A stretch of 32,499 nucleotides of DNA from an uncultured bacterium (GTDB lineage: Bacteria; Pseudomonadota; Gammaproteobacteria; Burkholderiales; CAIKXV01), in assembly GCA_903873475.1 (NCBI GenBank), contig CAIQON010000134.1:1-32499 (forward strand), read 5' to 3'. Within the stretch, counting starts at the first letter, position 1, and the number at the start of each line of letters is the position of its first letter. Positions 14,513 to 22,730 of the stretch are shown one piece after another. A program made the position numbers and the translations under genes. Under the pieces are notes generated by a model. That model was not told where the DNA came from and made no database searches. It worked only from the letters and a program-made list of their open reading frames with translations.

Positions 14513-15538
14513 ATGAAGAAGCCGATCCTCTACACCGCTGTTCGCGCATCCATCCGGCGCCAGCGCGCGCGCCGGGCGTTCGCCGGCCTGCTGCTCGGTT
14601 CAACGTTGCCGGGGCTGATCGCAGCGCAGACCGCCGTCGCGCAGACAGGCTTCCCCGCGAAGCCCCTCCGGATCGTGGTGCCGGCAGTACCCGGCGGCGG
14701 CACCGACATCCTGGCGAGCCTGCTGACCCCGCGACTGGCCGAGATCTTCGGAAAGAGCGTCGTCGTCGAGAACCGCGGCGGCGCCTTCACCAACATCGGC
14801 ACCGAGTTCGTCGCGCGGTCGCCCGCCGATGGCTACACGGTGCTGATCGCGAGCACCCCGCACGCGATCAACCCGACGCTGCTTTCGAAGCTGCCGTTCG
14901 ATCCGATCAACGACTTCACCATGATCAGCCAGCTCGCGCTGACGCAGAACGTGCTGGTGGTGCATCCGTCGCTGCCGGTAACCAGCGTCAAGCAGTTCAT
15001 CGCGCTCGCCAAGACGCGGCCTGGGGCGTTGACCGCCGGCACCTCGGGCGGCAACTCGGCCTATCTCGCGGTGGAGATGCTGAGGTCGATGGCGAAGATC
15101 GACATCGTCAACGTCGCCTACAAGGGCGCAGGCCAGGCGCTGAACGACACCGTGGCCGGCCATGTGCAGTTCCAGTTCAACACCGTGCTGGCCGCGATGC
15201 CATTCATCCAGAATGGACGCCTGCGCGCGATCGGCACCTCCGGCTTCAAGCGCGCCGGTTCCCTGCCCGACGTCCCGGCGGTGGCTGAGACCGTCCCCGG
15301 CTTCGAGTCGAGCGGCTGGTACGCGCTGATGGGGCCGGCCGGCATCCCGCGCGACGTAGTCCTGAGGCTCCACGACGGTTTCGCCAGGGCGCTGCGCAAC
15401 CCCGAGGTCAGCAAGCGGTTGTCCGAGATGGGCGTCGACGTGGTCGCGGGCACGCCGGATGAACTGACCCGGCTGATGCCGCTGGAGATAAAGAAGTGGG
15501 GAGCCGTGGTGAGGAGTTCGGGGGCGAAGGCCGAGTAG
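14513..15538 (+). CDS. Bug/TctC-family periplasmic solute-binding protein
   Basis: 341 residues with a long basic n-region and a signal peptide ending ..QTAVAQTG. The mature part follows the family pattern: FPAKPLRIVVPAVPGGGTDILA, KSVVVENRGGAFTNIGTE, DGYTVLIAS, an LVVHPSLPV strand, YKGAGQALNDTVAGHVQFQF and a C-terminal aspect LEIKKWGAVVRSSGAK. It captures an organic acid in the periplasm. A TGGAG lies 7 nt before the ATG. The gene stands alone between the sulfatase terminator hairpin and the convergent HIT gene (9-nt gap), so it may have its own promoter; I see only a -10-like TATGAT at 14453 without a matching -35. Confidence 0.9.
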   Translation: MKKPILYTAVRASIRRQRARRAFAGLLLGSTLPGLIAAQTAVAQTGFPAKPLRIVVPAVPGGGTDILASLLTPRLAEIFGKSVVVENRGGAFTNIGTEFVARSPADGYTVLIASTPHAINPTLLSKLPFDPINDFTMISQLALTQNVLVVHPSLPVTSVKQFIALAKTRPGALTAGTSGGNSAYLAVEMLRSMAKIDIVNVAYKGAGQALNDTVAGHVQFQFNTVLAAMPFIQNGRLRAIGTSGFKRAGSLPDVPAVAETVPGFESSGWYALMGPAGIPRDVVLRLHDGFARALRNPEVSKRLSEMGVDVVAGTPDELTRLMPLEIKKWGAVVRSSGAKAE

Positions 15539-15547
15539 GCCACCGAG

Positions 15548-16006
15548 CTACGCCTGGAACGCCCGATACTTCTCCGTTTCCAGCAGGCGCCCGATCTCCG
15601 CCCTGAGCGCGACGATATCCTCCGCACGCAACGGCTCGAGATCGCCCATCTCGGCCATGAAGGCGTCTCGCGTCGGCGGAAACGACAGGAAGTGTCCCCA
15701 GGGCTGGCGCCTCGCGCTGCGGGCGCGGCCGTACAGGTGCACATGCAGCTCATGGCGCCAGTTGCCGTTGTCCTGGTAATTGATGCGCCCGATGTCGATG
15801 CCGTGGCGCGTGAGCACCGTCTTCATGGCCTCGCCCGCCACCATCGTGAGCTTCACCAGCTCGATCGCCTGCTCGCGAGTGAGGTGCGTGCGGTCCTCGA
15901 CCGCGTGCCTGGGGTTGATGACCATGTGCGCACCGTCACCGCGCGCCACGTGCGGGTGGACGGGCGCGATGATGTCGAAGTGAACCGCTTCGAAGATCAG
16001 AGCCAT
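15548..16006 (-). CDS. HIT-family hydrolase with altered histidine triad
   Basis: A 152-residue histidine-triad protein, the cytosolic family of nucleotide hydrolases and transferases (Hint, Ap4A hydrolase). It has the early strand GAHMVINPRHAVEDRTHLT, the QDNGNW segment and the triad region HELHVHLYGRA. The canonical pattern is H-x-H-x-H, where the middle His is the nucleophile. Here it reads E86-L-H88-V-H90, so the nucleophile and the third His are kept but the first is Glu (a His sits one residue earlier, at 85). The C-terminal 40 residues (from about 110) form an extra helical tail. ATG 16006 has AGGAA about 11 nt upstream. It is convergent with the preceding Bug gene and divergent from the next. 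Confidence 0.85.
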   Translation of the reverse strand: MALIFEAVHFDIIAPVHPHVARGDGAHMVINPRHAVEDRTHLTREQAIELVKLTMVAGEAMKTVLTRHGIDIGRINYQDNGNWRHELHVHLYGRARSARRQPWGHFLSFPPTRDAFMAEMGDLEPLRAEDIVALRAEIGRLLETEKYRAFQA

Positions 16007-16171
16007 GGCTGACGGGTTCCTGCCTGTTGGCCGAGTGGCTCGATTGTCCGCGCAGCACGTGACCCGAGGCAAGACCCTGCCGGGTCCGCCTGGTCGAGTG
16101 GACAGTCGACGCGAAAGGGGTATCGTCGTGCCGCACCGCCTTTCGAGCGGCACCCAGGAGGAGACTTGCAC

Positions 16172-17182
16172 ATGTTCCGGTTCCAGGCGCCGCGAGGCAT
16201 GCGCATCGGCGTGCTCGCGATGGCCGCCACCCTCACGCTGCTGTCGGCCCCGGTGGCCGTCTTCGCCCAGGCAACCGGCAAGGGCCCCGGCGGCTACCCG
16301 ATCCGCCCGGTCCGCCTGCTGGTTCCGAATGTGCCCGGCGGCACCACCGACATGGTGGCGCGGCTGATCGCCCCCCGGCTCGGCGACGAGATCGGCCAGC
16401 CGGTGGTCATCGACAACCGGGGCGGCGCAGCCGGGCTGATCGCCCGCGACATGGCGCTGCGCGCACCCGCCGACGGCTACACCCTGCTGCTCAGCAACCA
16501 GGCGATCGTGATCGCCGCGGTGCTGAACGAGAAGGCCGGCGGAGACCTTGCCCGCGACTTCAGTGCGTTCGCATGGATCGGCGTCGCGCCGAACATCCTG
16601 GTCGCGCATCCGTCGGTGCCGGCGAAGACATTGCCCGAACTGGTCACGCTGATGAAGTCCAGGCAGCTGAGCTTCGGCTCGGGCGGCATCGGCAGCGCAA
16701 CCCACATGGGCATGGAGCTGTTCTTCCACCTTTCAGGCACGAGCGGCCTGCACGTACCCTACAAGAGCGCCGGGCCGGCACTGACCGACACCGTGTCCGG
16801 GCATGTGCAGTTCCTGCTCGCATCGCTGCCCAGCGCGCTGCCCTACATCCGGTCGGGAAAGCTGCGCGCCTACGGCGTCGGCGGCGCACGGCGCTCGCGG
16901 GTCGCAGCCGACATCCCGACCCTGGCGGAAGCGGGCGTGCGCGGCTATCTGTACGAGACCTGGTACGGCATGTTCGCGCTGTCCGCGCTGCCGCGGCCGA
17001 TGGTGCAGTGGCTGAACGTGGCGGTGAACCGCGTGCTCGCGGAGCCTGCGGTGGTCGCCCGGCTTTCCGACGGCGGCATCGAGCCAGGCAGCGAGACACC
17101 CGAGGCGTCGCAGAAGTTCTTCGTCGAAGACGTGGCCCGGTGGCGACGGCTGATCCGCGACACCGGCATCAAGGCGGAATAG
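16172..17182 (+). CDS. Bug/TctC-family periplasmic solute-binding protein
   Basis: 336 residues; signal peptide ending ..APVAVFAQA, then GKGPGGYPIRPVRLLVPNVPGG with the T-T-D ligand loop, PVVIDNRGGAAGLIARD, DGYTLLLSN, HVPYKSAGPALTDTVSGHVQF and a C-terminal DVARWRRLIRDTGIK. The N-terminal GKGPGGYP motif is shared with the next Bug gene (17339), marking the two as near relatives. AGGAGGAG at 16156-16163 is 8 nt before ATG 16172, so this start is preferred over the TTG two codons upstream. Its TTT membrane partner is not in the window. Confidence 0.92.
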   Translation: MFRFQAPRGMRIGVLAMAATLTLLSAPVAVFAQATGKGPGGYPIRPVRLLVPNVPGGTTDMVARLIAPRLGDEIGQPVVIDNRGGAAGLIARDMALRAPADGYTLLLSNQAIVIAAVLNEKAGGDLARDFSAFAWIGVAPNILVAHPSVPAKTLPELVTLMKSRQLSFGSGGIGSATHMGMELFFHLSGTSGLHVPYKSAGPALTDTVSGHVQFLLASLPSALPYIRSGKLRAYGVGGARRSRVAADIPTLAEAGVRGYLYETWYGMFALSALPRPMVQWLNVAVNRVLAEPAVVARLSDGGIEPGSETPEASQKFFVEDVARWRRLIRDTGIKAE

Positions 17183-17208
17183 CGGGGTCGTAAGCGACGC
17201 GCCGGTCG

Positions 17209-17236
17209 TTGACCGCTCGATGTACGATGGCATAAT
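17209..17236 (+). promoter_or_regulatory. Sigma-70-like promoter for the Bug gene at 17339
   Basis: TTGACC (17209-17214) and CATAAT (17231-17236) match the consensus hexamers at 5 of 6 positions each with a 16-bp spacer, the best housekeeping-type promoter I see in the window. It would give a leader of roughly 95 nt before the Bug start. Confidence 0.55.
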
Positions 17237-17338
17237 CCCCGGCCCGATCACGGCGGAGCAGCGCATCGCAGAGTGCGCGTCCCCGCCGGTCACGAGCCGA
17301 CGCCGGACAGGGACGGCCGGCGCCCTGGAGGAATGGAA

Positions 17339-18325
17339 ATGTCACGAGTACTGTCCACCGCAGGCCTGGCGGCCGCCTGCACGTTCGCGCTTGGCGCCAT
17401 GCCGGCGTTCGCGCAGGGCAAGGGCCCGGGTGGCTACCCGCTGAAGCCGATCCGCTTCCTGGTGCCGTTCGCCCCCGGAGGCACCACCGACCTCGTTGCC
17501 CGGCTGGTGTCGCAGCGCCTGAGCGATGAGCTCGGCCAGCAACTGGTAGTCGACAACCGCGGCGGTGCCGGCGGCACGATCGCTGCCGAGATTGTCGCGC
17601 GCTCCGCCGGCGATGGCTACACGCTGAAGATGAATCACCAGGGCATGACCTTCAACGCGACGCTGTATCCGAAGCTGCCGTTCGACACGGCGAAGGCCTT
17701 CGCGGCGATCGGCCAGATCGGCATCACGCCGAACGTGCTGGTGGTGAACACCGCCGTGCCGGCGAAGACGGTCAACGAGTTCGTGGCGCTCGCGAAGAAG
17801 GGCGGCAACATCCCGTTCGGGTCCGGCGGCATGGGCAGCTCCGCCCACCTCGCGGTCGAGCTGTTCATGCTGCAGACCGGGGTGAAGATGCTGCACGTGC
17901 CGTACAAGGGCGCCGGTCCCGCGCTCGCCGACACGATCGGTGGCCAGGTGCAGATGATGATCGCGACGCTGCCAGCGGCATCCGGGCACATCCGGGCCGG
18001 CAAGCTGCGCGCGCTCGGCATGTCGGGCGTGAAGCGCTCACCCGCGTTCCCCGAGATCCCGACCATCGCCGAGTCAGGCGTGCCGAAGTACGAATACGAC
18101 ACCTGGTACGGCATCTTCGGGCCGGCCTCGCTGCCGCGCACGATGGTGGCCTGGCTCAACCAGACGCTGAACCGGGTGCTGGTCGAACCCGACCTGCGCA
18201 AGCGGCTGGCCGACAGCGGCCTGGAGGTCGAGACCAGCACGCCGGAACAGATGCAGAAGACCGTGGTCGAGGACATGGCCCGCTGGGGCAAGGTGATCCG
18301 CGAGGCGAACATCCGCATCGATTGA
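17339..18325 (+). CDS. Bug/TctC-family periplasmic solute-binding protein
   Basis: 328 residues; signal peptide ending ..AMPAFAQG, then GKGPGGYPLKPIRFLVPFAPGG with the T-T-D loop, QLVVDNRGGAGGTIAAEI, DGYTLKMNHQG, FGSGGMGSSAHLAVELF, HVPYKGAGPALADTIGGQVQ and a C-terminal DMARWGKVIREANIRID. It is close in sequence to the product of the preceding Bug gene, consistent with tandem duplication. GGAGG at 17327-17331 is 7 nt before ATG 17339 and almost touches ATG 17333, so 17339 is chosen. A good promoter lies upstream and a hairpin directly after the stop, so it may be a single-gene transcript. Confidence 0.92.
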   Translation: MSRVLSTAGLAAACTFALGAMPAFAQGKGPGGYPLKPIRFLVPFAPGGTTDLVARLVSQRLSDELGQQLVVDNRGGAGGTIAAEIVARSAGDGYTLKMNHQGMTFNATLYPKLPFDTAKAFAAIGQIGITPNVLVVNTAVPAKTVNEFVALAKKGGNIPFGSGGMGSSAHLAVELFMLQTGVKMLHVPYKGAGPALADTIGGQVQMMIATLPAASGHIRAGKLRALGMSGVKRSPAFPEIPTIAESGVPKYEYDTWYGIFGPASLPRTMVAWLNQTLNRVLVEPDLRKRLADSGLEVETSTPEQMQKTVVEDMARWGKVIREANIRID

Positions 18326-18330
18326 CACGA

Positions 18331-18350
18331 CCGTCGAGGGTCCTCGACGG
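18331..18350 (+). terminator. Perfect 9-bp hairpin after the Bug gene
   Basis: CCGTCGAGG (18331-18339) and CCTCGACGG (18342-18350) are perfectly complementary, with only GT between, so the tip opens to a GGTC tetraloop. It starts 5 nt after the Bug stop and separates this gene from the lyase operon. No T-run follows. Confidence 0.5.
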
Positions 18351-18434
18351 CCCGGGACGAGTCGGGCATCCTTCGGGCCTCGGCCGCCGGGTAACGGCGG
18401 CGACAATTGCGATGGCGACGGCGGAGGACTACAG

Positions 18435-19292
18435 ATGAGTCAGGCAACCAAGCTGCGCGAGATGCTCGCGCGTCCCGGCATGATCGTGGCACCGGGCATC
18501 TATGACGGCATGTCGGCACGGCTGGGCCGCATGGCCGGTTTCGAGGCGCTGTATGCCACCGGCGGCGGCATCGCCCGCTCCACCGGCGTGCCGGACATCA
18601 ACCTGATCGACCCGGGCCACATCGTGCAGCGGCTGTCCGAGATCTGCGACGCGGTCGACTGCCCGGTGATCGGCGACGCCGACACCGGCTATGGCAACGC
18701 GCTGAACGCCTATCGGGTGATCCGCCAGTTCGCACGCATCGGCCTGGCCGGCGTGCACCTCGAAGACCAGACCTTCCCGAAGCGCTGCGGGCACCTGAAC
18801 GACAAGTCGATCGTCAAGGCGAAGGACTTCGTGCCAGTGCTCAAGGCGGCGAAGGATGCCGACCCGGACATCGTGATCATCGCCCGCACCGATGCGATCG
18901 CGGTCGAGGGCTTCGATGCTGCAGTCGAGCGCATGAAACTGTACGACGAGGCCGGCGCCGACGTCCTGTTCATCGAGGCACCCACCACGCTCGAGCAGAT
19001 CGAGCAGATCCCGACGCTGTTCTCCAAGCCGCTGCTGATCAACATGTTCTTCGGCGGCAAGACGCCGCTGGTGTCGGCGCCCGACCTGGAACGCATGGGC
19101 TACAAGATCGAGATCATCCCGTCCGATGCGCAGCGTGCGGCGATCCGTGCGATGCAGCGGGTGTTCGCGGTGCTCAAGACCCACGGCGAGGCCTCGACGA
19201 TGGCCGAGGACATGGCCTCGTTCGACGAGCGCGAGCAGATCGTCGCGACCAAGGCATGGTTCGCCCGCGGCGCAGGGTACGAGGGCAAGTGA
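18435..19292 (+). CDS. Isocitrate lyase/PEP mutase-family C-C lyase
   Basis: A 285-residue TIM-barrel enzyme of the ICL/PEPM superfamily. It has GIYDGMSARL, the ligand strand ATGGGIARS, the Mg2+-binding DADTGYGN (81-88), the E110-D111 pair and the mobile-loop motif K116-R-C-G-H120. The catalytic cysteine marks it as a lyase (2-methylisocitrate, 2,3-dimethylmalate or a similar 2-substituted malate) rather than PEP mutase or a phosphonate enzyme. GGAGG lies about 8 nt upstream of the ATG. The stop overlaps the GTG start of the following Bug gene (GTGA), and a decarboxylating dehydrogenase gene follows, so the three form a tight operon for uptake and breakdown of a carboxylic acid. Confidence 0.92.
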   Translation: MSQATKLREMLARPGMIVAPGIYDGMSARLGRMAGFEALYATGGGIARSTGVPDINLIDPGHIVQRLSEICDAVDCPVIGDADTGYGNALNAYRVIRQFARIGLAGVHLEDQTFPKRCGHLNDKSIVKAKDFVPVLKAAKDADPDIVIIARTDAIAVEGFDAAVERMKLYDEAGADVLFIEAPTTLEQIEQIPTLFSKPLLINMFFGGKTPLVSAPDLERMGYKIEIIPSDAQRAAIRAMQRVFAVLKTHGEASTMAEDMASFDEREQIVATKAWFARGAGYEGK

Positions 19293-20302
19293 CTGCCGCA
19301 GGAACCTCCGACCGGTGCGGCGCGCAGGTGCCGCGCATCGCAAACCGGCTGTCGGCCGCACTCGCGCTGGCGCTCGCGGTCCAGACCGGTGCGGCCTGGG
19401 CGCAGGCCTGGCCGGCAAAGCCCGTACGCATCGTGGTGCCGACGACGCCGGGCGGCTCCGCCGACACGCTGACCCGGGTGCTGGCCACGCGCATGACCGA
19501 TTCACTCGGCCAGCAGATCGTCGTCGAGAACCGCGCAGGGTCGGCGGCGATCGTGGGTACCGAGGCGGTCGCACGCGCCACGCCCGATGGCTACACGCTG
19601 CTGATGGCCTGGGGCAGCCATGTGATCAACCCCGGGCTGTACGGCAAGCTGCCCTACGACACGCTGAAGGACTTCACCCCGATCGTGCAGGTCGCGGTGC
19701 AGCCGTTGATGGTGATGGTGCATCCGTCGCTGCCGGCGAAGACGCTGCAGGCGTTCATCGCGTTCGCGAAGAAGCAGCCCGGCCGCATCACCTATGCGAC
19801 CGCCGGCACCGGCAGTGGCGGCCACCTCGCTGGCGAACTGTTCGCCAGCGTCGCCGGCTTCCGCTGGACGCCGGTGCCCTACAAGGGCATCCAGCCGGCG
19901 ATGGCCGACCTGATCGGTGGCCACGTCGACGCCGCCACCGGCACGCTCGTCGCCGGGATTTCCCATGTACGCGCCGGCAAGCTGCGCGGCCTCGCCGTGA
20001 CCAGCCTGAAGCGCTCGAGCGGCGCACCGGACATCCCGACGATGGCCGAGAGCGGCCTGCCGGGGTTCGAGGTCTACACCTCGTACTACCTGCTCGGCCC
20101 GGCCAGCACGCCGCGCACGGTGGTCGACCGGATGAACGCTGAAGTGGTGAAGGCCCTGCAGCATCCCGAAGTGAAGGAACGACTGGCCCGCGACGGCGCC
20201 GACGGCATCGGCGGCACGCCCGAGCAGCTGCAGGCGCACCTGGTGTCCGAGATCGCACGCTGGACGAAGGTGATCCGTCAGGCGGGCGTGAAGGTCGATT
20301 GA
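19289..20302 (+). CDS. Bug/TctC-family periplasmic solute-binding protein
   Basis: 337 residues from GTG 19289, which overlaps the lyase stop in GTGA and has GAGGG 3-4 nt upstream. The signal peptide ends ..TGAAWAQA. The mature protein has WPAKPVRIVVPTTPGGSADTL, QIVVENRAGSAAIVGTE, DGYTLLMAW, VMVHPSLPAKTLQAFIAFAK, PVPYKGIQPAMADLIGGHVDA and EIARWTKVIRQAGVK. Because it is embedded between a lyase and a dehydrogenase of 2-hydroxyacid metabolism and shares overlapping codons, this is the Bug gene whose ligand can best be guessed: a substituted malate or tri/dicarboxylate that those enzymes process. The membrane subunits must be elsewhere. Confidence 0.92.
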   Translation: MTAAGTSDRCGAQVPRIANRLSAALALALAVQTGAAWAQAWPAKPVRIVVPTTPGGSADTLTRVLATRMTDSLGQQIVVENRAGSAAIVGTEAVARATPDGYTLLMAWGSHVINPGLYGKLPYDTLKDFTPIVQVAVQPLMVMVHPSLPAKTLQAFIAFAKKQPGRITYATAGTGSGGHLAGELFASVAGFRWTPVPYKGIQPAMADLIGGHVDAATGTLVAGISHVRAGKLRGLAVTSLKRSSGAPDIPTMAESGLPGFEVYTSYYLLGPASTPRTVVDRMNAEVVKALQHPEVKERLARDGADGIGGTPEQLQAHLVSEIARWTKVIRQAGVKVD

Positions 20303-20319
20303 AGCGAACGGAAGGCACG

Positions 20320-21390
20320 ATGCTCACACTGGCCGTACTCGAAGGCGATGACATCGGGCGCGAGGTCGTGCCCGAATGCGTGAAGGTGATGCGCGAAGCC
20401 GCGGCCGCGGTCGACCTGCAGATCGACTGGAAGCCGATGCCGATCTCGCGCGCCGGGCATGCAGCCGCCGGACACACCGTCCCGCCGGGCACGCTCGAGA
20501 CGCTGGCCACCTACGACGGCTGGGTGCTCGGCCCGATCGGCCATCGCGAGTACCCGAAGGGCGACCCGACCTGGCTGAACCCGCACCCGCTGTTCCGCAC
20601 CCACTTCGGGCTGTTCGCCAACTACAAGCCGTTCCGCTCGTACCCGAACCTGCCTTCGGTGCACAAGGACATAGACCTGCTGTTCCTGCGCGAGACCACC
20701 GAGGGCTTCAAGGTCGACGGCAACCTGTTCATGGGCTACGGTGAATTCATGCCGACCGAGGACAGCGCGATCGGCATCTGCGTGACCACGAAGCTCAAGA
20801 GCCGGCTGATCGCCGAGGCGGCATTCGAGGCGGCTGCCCGACGCCCGCGGCGCAAGGTGACCGCCGTGCACAAGAACACCGTGTACCGCTACGGCGACGG
20901 GCTGTTCGCCGACGAATGCCGGAAGGTCGCGGCGCGCTTCCCGGAGGTCGAGTTCGAGGAAGTCATCGTCGACACCTTCGCGATGAGGTTGGTGATGAAG
21001 CCGCAGCAGTACGACACCATCGTCACCACCAACCTGTACGGCGACATCCTTACCGATGAAGCGGCCGGCCTCGTCGGCGGCCTCGGCCTGGCACCGGGCG
21101 TGAATGCCAGCGAGACGTTGGCGATGGCGCAGGCAACCCATGGCTCGGCACCGGATATTGCAGGCCGCGGCATCGCCAACCCGTACGCGATGATCATGTC
21201 GGGCAAGCTGCTGTTCGAGTGGCTGGCGGGCAAGCGCAGCGAGCCAAAGGCGACCCGGGCGGCTGGATTGATCGAAGCGGCAATGTCCGCAGTCATCGCA
21301 CAGGCCACGCAACTCACCCCGGACCTCGGGGGCAGCGCGAGCACCCAGGCGATGGGCGATGCGGTCGCCCGCGCGATCGGCACCGCCTGA
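20320..21390 (+). CDS. Isocitrate/isopropylmalate dehydrogenase-family enzyme
   Basis: A 356-residue metal- and NAD(P)-dependent beta-decarboxylating dehydrogenase acting on a (2R,3S)- or D-malate-type substrate. Visible are LEGDDIGREV at the N-terminus, RETTEGFKVDG in the substrate loop, catalytic K185 in HKNTVYRYGDGLF, metal-binding D218, D242 and D246 (in NLYGDILTDEAAG), and the coenzyme loop THGSAPDIAGRGIANP. It lacks the typical leuB substrate motif, so tartrate/malate-like or 3-alkylmalate substrates are more likely than leucine synthesis. CGGAAGG sits 5 nt before ATG 20320; an in-frame TTG at 20299 overlapping the Bug stop is a weaker alternative. It ends the lyase-Bug-dehydrogenase operon. 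Confidence 0.9.
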   Translation: MLTLAVLEGDDIGREVVPECVKVMREAAAAVDLQIDWKPMPISRAGHAAAGHTVPPGTLETLATYDGWVLGPIGHREYPKGDPTWLNPHPLFRTHFGLFANYKPFRSYPNLPSVHKDIDLLFLRETTEGFKVDGNLFMGYGEFMPTEDSAIGICVTTKLKSRLIAEAAFEAAARRPRRKVTAVHKNTVYRYGDGLFADECRKVAARFPEVEFEEVIVDTFAMRLVMKPQQYDTIVTTNLYGDILTDEAAGLVGGLGLAPGVNASETLAMAQATHGSAPDIAGRGIANPYAMIMSGKLLFEWLAGKRSEPKATRAAGLIEAAMSAVIAQATQLTPDLGGSASTQAMGDAVARAIGTA

Positions 21391-21518
21391 CACCAGCGGA
21401 AAGATCCGGGCTACAGAATCGAGGTGCGCCGGACGCAGCCTCCAGCCTCGGTCGGATAGGCAACAGGTGCCGTCACGCGAGGGGCCGCAAACAGGTTTAC
21501 CGCGCCGTAAGTCTGTGC

Positions 21519-21541
21519 GTTGTGCTAATTTCACGCACAAC
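21519..21541. promoter_or_regulatory. Inverted repeat, possible operator
   Basis: GTTGTGC (21519-21525) and GCACAAC (21535-21541) form a perfect 7-bp inverted repeat around a 9-bp AT-richer centre, within the 254-bp gap before the Bug gene at 21645. This is the least GC-rich part of the gap, which fits a promoter/operator region, but I cannot place convincing -35/-10 hexamers. Confidence 0.35.
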
Positions 21542-21564
21542 CTGACAGTCCTGCCTGTCGAGGC

Positions 21565-21602
21565 GTCCTTCCACGCAGCGTCTTTCCACGCAGCGTCTTT
21601 CC
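21565..21602. repeat. 15-bp tandem repeat, 2.5 copies
   Basis: GTCYTTCCACGCAGC occurs at 21565-21579 and 21580-21594 with a partial third copy (GTCTTTCC) to 21602, about 40 bp before the Bug start. Copy number could vary between strains; no function is apparent. Confidence 0.75.
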
Positions 21603-21644
21603 AAGGAACGGACACCCACCAGGCCAATCGGAGGAGCAGCAACG

Positions 21645-22658
21645 ATGTACATCCCGCGTATCCAGCGCCGCAAGGCGATCCTCGCCAGCGGCGCCATCGC
21701 CGCGCTGACCGCGATCGGTTCAGCCGCCACGCCGGCCATGGCGCAGTCCAAGGCATCCAACTGGCCGCAGCGTCCGGTTCGGGTGATCGTACCCAACGGA
21801 CCGGGGGCGTCGAGCGACCAGCTGGCCCGCGTGCTGGCGATGAAACTGGGCGAAGCGGTCGGCCAGCAGTTCGTCGTGGACAACCGTCCCGGCGCCGGCG
21901 GCATCATCGGCATGGAGATCACCGCGCGCGCAGTGCCCGACGGCTACACGCTGATGGCGACCTCGACCGCGAACCACGTGATCGCCCCCCAGTTGCACCG
22001 CAAGCTCGGGTTCGACGTGTTCAAGGATTTCGAGCCGATCATGCTCTACGGGACGACGCAGAACGTCCTGGTCGTTCATCCCTCGATGCCGGCGAAGACG
22101 GCGCAGGAACTGATCGCGCTGCTCAAGGCCAATCCCGGCAAGTACAACATGGCTTCGGCCGGGTCTGGCGCGCAGAGCCACCTCGCCGGCGTGCAGTTGA
22201 TGCTCGCCGCGCGAACCGACGCGACGCATGTACCGTACAAAGGCGGCGGCGCATCGGTCGGTGCAGTGGTCGCGAACGAATCCCAGTTCACGTTCACCCC
22301 GATCGCGGCCACCATTCCGTTCATCCGCTCTGGCCAGCTGCGGGCGCTGGCCACTGCGGGCACGGCGCGCAGCACCCAGTTGCCGGACCTGCCGACGTTG
22401 AACGAGGGGGCACTGCCAGGCTTCCAGTCGACCGGCTGGGTAGGCATGATGACCCCGCGCGGCACGCCTAAGGCGGTGAACGAACGGCTCTACTCGCTGA
22501 TGATGCAGGTGATGAAGCAGGCCGATACCCGCGAGCTGATCGTGCGCGCCGGTGCCGACCCGGTCACCAGCACGCCGGAGGAGTTCGGCAAGTTCATCCG
22601 CACGGAATACGAGAGCTTCCGGGCCGCGGTGAAGGCGGCGAAACTGGTCGCGGAGTAG
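21645..22658 (+). CDS. Bug/TctC-family periplasmic solute-binding protein
   Basis: 337 residues; the signal peptide (QRRKAILASG...TPAMAQS) has a twin-arginine-like start but lacks a full Tat consensus. The mature protein has WPQRPVRVIVPNGPGASSDQL, FVVDNRPGAGGIIGME, DGYTLMATSTANHVIAP, LVVHPSMPAKT, ASAGSGAQSHLAGVQ, HVPYKGGGASVGAVV and QLPDLPTLNEGALPGFQST. The ligand loop has GASSD in place of the usual GGxTD. Its closest relative in the window is the Bug protein at 23399. GGAGGAG lies about 9 nt before the ATG. It converges on the CMD/AhpD-like gene 72 bp away. Confidence 0.92.
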   Translation: MYIPRIQRRKAILASGAIAALTAIGSAATPAMAQSKASNWPQRPVRVIVPNGPGASSDQLARVLAMKLGEAVGQQFVVDNRPGAGGIIGMEITARAVPDGYTLMATSTANHVIAPQLHRKLGFDVFKDFEPIMLYGTTQNVLVVHPSMPAKTAQELIALLKANPGKYNMASAGSGAQSHLAGVQLMLAARTDATHVPYKGGGASVGAVVANESQFTFTPIAATIPFIRSGQLRALATAGTARSTQLPDLPTLNEGALPGFQSTGWVGMMTPRGTPKAVNERLYSLMMQVMKQADTRELIVRAGADPVTSTPEEFGKFIRTEYESFRAAVKAAKLVAE

Positions 22659-22684
22659 CCTGACGGTACGCCTGGCCACCGCGC

Positions 22685-22700
22685 GACAGCGACCGCTGTC
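22685..22700. terminator. Hairpin between convergent genes
   Basis: GACAGCG (22685-22691) and CGCTGTC (22694-22700) pair around AC in the 72-bp gap between the convergent Bug and CMD-like genes. It could act on either strand. A direct repeat GTCAGCGCCGG (22698-22708 and 22711-22721) follows. No T-run on either side. Confidence 0.35.
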
Positions 22701-22730
22701 AGCGCCGGTGGTCAGCGCCGGACGCCGGTC

